Position numbers and translations under genes: made by a program
Part shown: positions 57,690-64,000 of the stretch, one piece after another
Numbering within the stretch: position 1 is the first letter of the stretch
How the letters are laid out: every line of letters begins with the position of its first letter
Source: Deuterostichococcus epilithicus
Lineage: Eukaryota > Chlorophyta > Trebouxiophyceae > Prasiolales > Stichococcaceae
Length of the DNA: 64,000 bases
Assembly (NCBI GenBank): GCA_033439295.1
Contig: JAVTLE010000010.1
Coordinates: 124,001 to 188,000, forward strand
Direction of reading: 5' to 3'
The notes under the pieces: generated by a model
What the model saw: only the letters and a program-made list of their open reading frames with translations
Told to the model about the DNA's origin: nothing
The model's database searches: none

Positions 57690-60600
57690 ATGCAAGTCTG
57701 GCTGAACTTCATACTGAGGCTTCTGCTGCTGCCTGTGTTCCTGCTGAAATGTCTGCTGCAGCTTCCCTACAGCGTGGTGCGTGATGAGCCAGCAGCGCCA
57801 GCTGGGCAAGCCAAAATCAACGCTGCCGGGCCCATTGTCCAGGGCAGAGTTCGTGCCGCCAACGCCTTGGGGTAGGTTTACAGCCCTTGCATGAGCGCTT
57901 TGAAATTGACGTGCCTATGCCAGTGTGAATCAAGTCACCCAGTCAGTCACCAAGAAAATGGGTGGTCACAGCGGCAACGGCGGCAGCACTCGCTCATGTT
58001 GTCTTCGATCATCACCTTCTAAGTGACGACAGCGCCTAAGGGTGTAGCGAGGATTCCACACCGAATACTTACCCTTTTTTAAACGGGTGATCCTGCGTCT
58101 GGTTCTGTGGCGCATCAGGCTGGCGGGCTCAGCGATGCCATTCCGAGCCACGCTGACCAAGCCAGAGATCCAGATTGTCTGGCGCCGCCTGGTAGACACG
58201 TGGAACGAGTCGTTTTTGCTGTTCTACGATGCATTTGTGTACAACATCATCGTGGCCAACGCCAAGCTGCTCGGTGCCGGGCCGCTTTTGGTGACGCTCG
58301 AGGTGGTGCTGCAGTGGATCATCTCCAAGCTCATTGGTGGGTCCATCATCACGCAAAAGGTTTCAGAGATGCTAGCTTGCGCTGGCAACAGCAGCAACAG
58401 CTGCGCGTGCAATCTCCAGGCTGCAGACAAGCTGAGCTGAGCTGCTTCGTTGCTGCCTCAGCCCGGGCCGCAGGTGTTATATGTCAACATAATCTTGATA
58501 GACATTTGAGCACACGGGATCTGGACATGTCGAGCTACCACTAACACCCTTTGTTTCGAATCAGATGTCTACTTCAGCATCGGTTCATTGTGTCATGACT
58601 TCAGCGTAACGACGGCGTTGTTAGCTGTATATGTGCGGTACAGGCAAGTATGAACTGCTGGAGCCGGGGCCAGACGGCACGGTGGCGGTACCCTACTCGC
58701 TGATAAACTGCGTTGCGCCGAGCTTCCTGCTGCCGCACGGCTACGAAGACTTTTCTTTTGACCTCGAACCTACAAACCGCCAGGTGTGCAGCGTGCGGCT
58801 CAGATCAGCGCAATGAATTGCAAACACCGGCTTGTGCCGGTGCACATGCACGGTTCTCAGCTGTCACATACTACGCAGGTCACTGCACCCATAACTTCTG
58901 GATGGCTCGATGCCTTGCAGTCCGCGCCGCCCAACCTCTACGCGCACATGACACGACTCGCCCTTGTTGTGCAGGCCGCAAGAGTGCAAGAGGCCAAGTG
59001 CGCGCACCTGACCATCGTAGCTGCAAAGCTAGCATATGAGGACCCGCTGGTGATCCACGATGTTGTAGTCCGCCGCTGGCGCTTCACCTGGCACATGGAC
59101 CAACAGGTGCCTTTCTGTTTCGATCCTGTTGACAAAGTCTGCAAATCGACCTCATGCGCTGTACTGGTCCCTCCAGTCCATGCATGTCATCCGATTACAG
59201 CGTCAGGCGAGCAGAGCGGCTCGTGCGAGGGCTGCTCAGCCGAGGCTGTGTCGTCAGCTTGAGTCCAGTGATGCATCTGGAGGCTTGCTATGCCAGGTAG
59301 TGGCGCTTCCTGCCGAATTCCATTGACCATGCTACTACGACTGATGGTGCCAGCTCGTTGAGAGGCTACACTTCACAAGTTCAGGATGGGCGAAGTCCCT
59401 CTGGACTAGACCTCTTCGTTGTGTTCATCAGGCCGACCACAATGCCACAGCAACGGTGCCAAATATCTACTGGTACACCTTCCACAATGCAGAAGCTGTA
59501 GTCATCTGTTTCAGGTGGACGGTTTGATAATGATAATGTTGCATGTGACATTCACAATGGTATTGAGAGGGCTGAAAACTGCCTATATCCTAGAGATGTC
59601 CTGCACCATGCGCTGGGACCTATCTGGCATGGGCTCATCAGCGCCGCGCCCTAGGGCAGGAGCAGCATCAGCAGCCGATCCAGGCCATGTCATGTACGGA
59701 CAAGCGCCGCGAGTTAAACTTTTGTTTGTGATCGAATGCCGCACTGTGTATGCGCCAAATTCTGCCCATGCATGCAGTGCGCCTGAACCTTGGCTGCAAC
59801 ATCAGCAAAGATCCTGCATTTTGTGCACTCGCAGGGGCACCTCTCCGCTGAACCTGGTCAACTGGCAGACAAACATCAGGCTGCACAGGACAGCGCGTGA
59901 TGGCATGGGCGAGGTACACGACGGCTTTTACGACGCACTGTTTGGCAATGCGCACAACAAGTGCTCGTTGCACGACGCCGTGCAGGGAGCGGCGACATTC
60001 GACGCCGACACCAGTGTGTTTGCAGATGCGGTTACAGCCCTGAACGAGGTGATGTGTTCCTGTGCTGCCACATTGCCATCGTCATGCATAGCTGCAGCGC
60101 CATTGCCCTTACCGGAATGCATGACCGCAGCTGCCACACAGTCCAGCTCAACCTAGCATGGCTTCAGTCTGATGCAGCGGGCATTGGTGTCATGCCATGT
60201 GTAAGCATAGCGTGCTGCTGTAGTTGCGCATGGCGTGCTTAAAATCCGATGAACCTGCTGAGACGGAGATGAAACAGGGAAGAACCTGCTGAAATTTACC
60301 CTTGCCATAATTGCTGTGCCACAGCCTGCGGTCGCCAAGCTGCGCATCTTCGTGTGCGGACACTCCCTTGGCGGTGCGCACTGCAGCAATCTGCCGGTCT
60401 GTCACTCGTTGACTCTGACTGTGCTCGGCATGCAAACAAAGGACGCTCAACCAGCCTGAGCGCCCTGCGGGAATGATGTCCGTCTTCTAGACACCAGTGT
60501 CTTCTGCCAGGCCAGGCATGCATTGGCACCATGGCCAGCCTGCTGGCGCCACCCAAACACTGCCTTTTTGCACATGCGCACAGTAGTTGCCGGATGTCGT

Positions 60601-62238
60601 TGTGGTGGACCTGCATCGGCAGCAGGGAAAGTTTCCCGGAGAAACAAAGGACACCTTTGGTTGCGGCAGGCTCCCTTGCTTCGGTCTTCTCCCTGGCGCT
60701 GGCCGTCCGTGAGCCGAAGACCGCGGCCAGACTGCACGGCATCTTCAGCGCGGGGCAGCCGCGCTGCGGCGATGTCGGCTACGCCACAGCGTTCGAGGAC
60801 AAGTTTCCAATCATCGCCAGGTCGGCTGTCTCTGTGCATTGCGAGGTGCCGCAGAGCTTCTTGTTGTTGCAAAACATCAGCGTAGTTGAAGACAACTGCC
60901 ATGGTTCAAAGGGCAAAACCTGATCTGTGTATCTCGGTATCTCCTGCATAGTGCGACACACCTGGCAAAGCGACTTTTGCTGCGCAGAGACTCGCGCTTT
61001 GCAGAGTGCTGCATGTTGGCCTGTTCCCAACTCCCACTTTTGCATGTGTGCGCTCGTCTGCATAGCTGCTGCGACACAGCAGCAGCCTTGCCAAGCGCCA
61101 GCCAGTGTCCCCACCCTTCATGACATGCTCTATCGTGATTACTGTCATCAGGCGGTACATGCACGCCGCCGACATTGTGCCAAAGGTCCCTGCTGGCGGG
61201 GGCTACCTGCACCACGGCGTCGCCCGCTCCGTCCCCTCCTTCGACCTGGCATCGGTGAGCAGCCGCGCCTAATGCGCTCGTCCCTCCAGGATAAGCGGGT
61301 TCCGTTTAGCGTTTGACGTTGCAGATCGAATGAGGCGTTAAGTTCTGGTGCGTTCTGAGCCAGGGCCATGATGCTGGTCTGGCTCTTCTTTCCGCAGCGC
61401 TACCTGCATTAGTGAGAAATTCTGCTACGTGCCCTCGCTCATCCACGTTGTGAGATTGCTGGCGCAGCGCTTGAGCTGCATGGTATTCAAACGAATCCCT
61501 GTCAGGGTTTGAACAACCGGCAGCAGAGAGACAAAGACGGTACATGGTGAAGGAGCTACAGCATTGGGACCATCTGACCACACGTTGTGATGAGCAGCTC
61601 AAATCTTTTTCGTTGACTGGCTGGGCTGCAGGCACGCGTCCTCAGGAATGCTGAAGAGGTCGAGTTGTGGAGATTGCGCAATGCGCGTCATGCGCCGCGA
61701 AATGGTCTCATGAAGCTCCTGCGCAGCCCGGTAACTTCTCCACGGATTGCAGCCACCTGCTCGCAGCCCAGATCACTCAGCAAACGGTCGCAAAGGAGTA
61801 CAGCGCCACAAAAATAATCACTGTGCTCATCTGCGCAGCCGTGTCTCCTGAACCGTGGTTGAATTTGCTGCCCAAGAAATCTTGATTCGTGACGCCTTCA
61901 GAGAGTCTCCCATGCCAGAGACGCCCCCTGCACTGCTCTGTCAGCACGGGATTACTGTGGCGGTTGCAGCAATACGGACCGTCTCTACCCTGGATGACAG
62001 CAGCAACTTGAACTCTCGAGGAACAATCATACGGGCTTCGGGTCGTCCTGCCATGACCGCTGGTCCATGCCTGCAGCTGTCGTCGCTGGAGAGCTGGCTG
62101 CGCGTTTTCAGCCGGGTGGCGCTGTTGGCGGCGCCGGGCGTCTGCGACCACTTCCCCTGCGACTACGAAATAGCATTGCGCGATGCCGCGAACATGCCGC
62201 ACGATGTTGCTGCGGCAACCGCACTTCTGGTGGCCTAG
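57690..62238 (+). CDS. Class 3 (Lipase_3) triacylglycerol lipase-like protein, membrane-anchored
   Basis: Alpha/beta hydrolase predicted to cut acyl esters of glycerolipids. Mapped exons: 57690-57871, about 58085-58359, then a phase-consistent run 58644-58783, 58879-59106, 59432-59514, 59835-60048, 60325-60373, 60670-60820, 61152-61254, 62077-62238. The acceptor of the second exon and the join into 58644 are unresolved. An N-terminal hydrophobic segment (LNFILRLLLLPVFLLKCLLQ) suggests a membrane anchor. Core features: ICFRGTSPLNLVNWQTNI (oxyanion-loop region), VHDGFYDAL, nucleophile elbow GHSLGGS (split by an intron at 60373), FSAGQPRCGD, the Asp in MHAADIVPKVP, and the His in DHFPCDYEIAL. 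Ser, Asp and His are thus all present, so it is probably active. The substrate, storage oil or plastid lipid, cannot be judged. Confidence 0.85.
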
Positions 62239-63236
62239 GGCGGGCCTACTGCTGCTTGCCACAGCGCAACGTCAAGGTAGGATTCGAGGAGCATGAACAC
62301 ATATGATGAACAAGCAAAAGCAACAGCAGCATCAGGGCATCGTTGCAAGCACAGCCTGAGACCTGCCTGGGCGGCAGCGTGTCATGATCGTCCATTATGA
62401 TTGCCACTAACCCTGGGCAATGTGCATTGCGGCTTTTCGCCTTCAACGGCTGGAGCTCATCTGGCTGACCTTGACAGTCACCCGGGCAGGTCACAGCATA
62501 TATCTGCTGCAATGGCGCAGCAAGTTAGTCGCGTTGCTGCTGGAATGCAGGTGTGCCTCCGTGTCTGGTGCTGTTGGTTGGATCTTTCAGCGGCCGCAAT
62601 AATACTGCCCGCTGCGGCGGGTCAAACAGGGCACACGTGCGCTCATGTGTAGTTTGTCATCACTGCGTGGGGCATTTATTCCGGCATTACAGCTTATGCC
62701 AGCTGAAGTCCGTGCGGGCAGGTATCAAATATTTTGCTGATTGTACTAACCAATCGCTGCTTTACTGGGCCTCCACGATTCAGACCTCCTGTGGCGGCCA
62801 TGCGCCACCCTAGCCTGCACCGCCGCTTGTGGGTATCATACCGTTTGGATATAACGAAGGAGTAGGTGTGGGATTCTGCGCAGCGCTGATGAGTGGCCAG
62901 CACACAGCAATACATGTTTTCCGGCGCAAAGATGGCCATATGCTGCGACTGCTGGTGTACCTTATTATTGCAGAGCTGGTGCACATCGTTATTGCAGAGA
63001 GTTTGACGATGTCGTTTCTTTTATTTGTACTCTAAGAGGGGTTGGGTTCAGCATGCCAAAGCAAAATGATAACCGCGGCGCTCTATTGATTCGCTCCTGT
63101 CATGTCAGGCAATTCTTAATCATGATTGGCGGTGCCCGCAATTTGCCAAAGTCACACACTTGACAGTGCAACTGCTGCTTGTGTTTAGCAGTTCTTTGTA
63201 TGGTCGACTCGATTGATCTAATTGCGATCAGCTCAC
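62239..63236. other. 3' flank of the lipase gene
   Basis: No gene model could be supported. A minus-strand segment near 62965-62925 (HMAIFAPENMYC) has a CAG before it and a GT after it, and could be an exon of the doubtful gene starting at 63417. Confidence 0.35.
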
Positions 63237-63417
63237 CCAGCAGAATTTGCTCGCTGACAACATGATAGCTCCTGCGCTGACTGCTAGCGCCACCCGTGAT
63301 ACCGCCGCTGCCCCAGAGCAATGATGCATCTCCAGCTGCGCTGTATTTGCGTCCCCCGGCAAGACTGCCGCTGCAACACGCCGAATCCCGGAGCCTCGCT
63401 CCAAGCTTCTTTAACAT
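63237..63417 (-). CDS. Possible first exon of a mitochondrial protein
   Basis: Minus-strand ATG at 63417 opens MLKKLGARLRDSACCSGSLA, then GGRKYSAAGDASLLWGSGG and RRSYHVVSEQ, ending at a GTGAGC donor (63236). It is Arg/Lys/Ser-rich and nearly free of acid residues at the start, as in mitochondrial presequences. No downstream exons were confirmed. Confidence 0.25.
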
Positions 63418-64000
63418 TTCTCCGCAGCGAGACTTTCATCAGCATTGATGTGTTTCGTTCATGCATCAGCCGCAGGCAGGCCTGGCCATGCTTGCAGATC
63501 CAGCCTCGATCAAGCCACAATGTGGTGCACATGCGCTGCTTAGGGCTCATCTGCGCCCGGCCGCAGCGCTACGTACTGTTGGCCAGCGGCGCGGCATTTC
63601 GCTGCTGCCCTTGACTCCTGATACACCGTGCAGCAGTTGCCCCCCACACTTGCAGCACGGCATGACGTGCTCTGCTTGAGCTTTTGCATGCCGCTGGACC
63701 ATCCCCACCGAAAGAGGAAATTTGAGTGGCATTTGACGACAAGCCACAGAAGCGTGAAATGGACTGCACCAGGTGGCTCAGTTGTCGATGGGGTTTTGAT
63801 GGGGTGAAATGGGGTGGAAAACCATGACGCATGACCTGAAGCATCAGGTGATTTGTACTTGTGACACATGTGCCAGACTGTCGGTTGATGAATGGTTGCC
63901 CTCAATCCTCCAGTCACTTCTTTGTTGCTGGGCGCTGTAAACATCTTCAAGATAGACTGAAGTAAAGGTGGTTGGGGGCGGCAACACTGCTGCAGTGCCC
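63418..64000. other. Right end of window
   Basis: No supported feature. If the 63417 start is real, its promoter would be here. Confidence 0.35.

Noticed and set aside
58064-58076. ATACTTACC, like the 5' end of U1 snRNA
   Set aside because: The following sequence does not continue like U1, and a single 9-mer is expected by chance.
1-64000. Transposons, retroelements or viral genes
   Set aside because: I saw no transposase, reverse transcriptase, integrase or capsid motifs and no terminal repeats on either strand.

Overview
This window looks like nuclear DNA of a green alga, probably a trebouxiophyte of the Chlorella/Coccomyxa type. It is GC-rich, with genes cut into many short exons by introns of roughly 60-1,100 nt, mostly GTGCG/GTGAG donors and YGCAG acceptors. 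Its proteins are plant-lineage: PEX13 without an SH3 domain, plastid-type shikimate kinase, a non-heme diiron beta-carotene hydroxylase and monodehydroascorbate reductase. Short TTTAGGG-type tracts suggest plant-type telomere repeats. All gene models were spliced by eye. Where I give exon lists, reading phase was checked across the junctions.

Layout, left to right: 3' part of a WDR11-like gene (+, 436-4922, 5' end not found); BMS1 ribosome-biogenesis GTPase (+, 25 exons, 5858-17253); a DEAD-box RNA helicase (+, 12 exons, 18196-25623); an F-box/LRR protein (+, 26820-29050); NDUFA13/GRIM-19 of complex I (-, 30719-29660), divergent from ribosomal protein uS8/RPS15A (+, 31527-33016); PEX13 (-, 35711-33942); monodehydroascorbate reductase (-, 14 exons, 42114-37182); an unidentified, possibly myristoylated protein (-, 44579-42853); beta-carotene hydroxylase (-, 6 exons, 47905-45587); a hairpin-dense intergenic stretch (48386-48726) that may be a structured RNA; a possible zinc-ribbon exon near 49740; shikimate kinase (-, 6 exons, 52895-50059); a secreted or membrane-anchored protein of unknown function (+, 53878-56711); and a membrane-anchored class 3 lipase (+, 57690-62238). 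The last 1.7 kb has no secure gene. Ribosome production (BMS1, helicase, uS8) and plastid or redox metabolism (carotenoid hydroxylase, shikimate kinase, ascorbate recycling) share the window, but nothing suggests a functional cluster.

The most striking signal is not a gene. In five of the genes, introns or 3' flanks contain decayed copies ('echoes') of pieces of a neighbouring exon, usually the end touching that intron. The offset is mostly 80-160 nt and clusters near 110-130 nt. The clearest case is the helicase intron 19972-21057, with three degenerate copies of the motif Ia exon ahead of the working one at 127, 124 and 120 nt spacing. Two related patterns are telomere-like tracts near splice sites, and a GT directly after the acceptor AG in about a third of introns. 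Together they suggest that introns here grow, and may arise, by short tandem duplication across exon-intron junctions.
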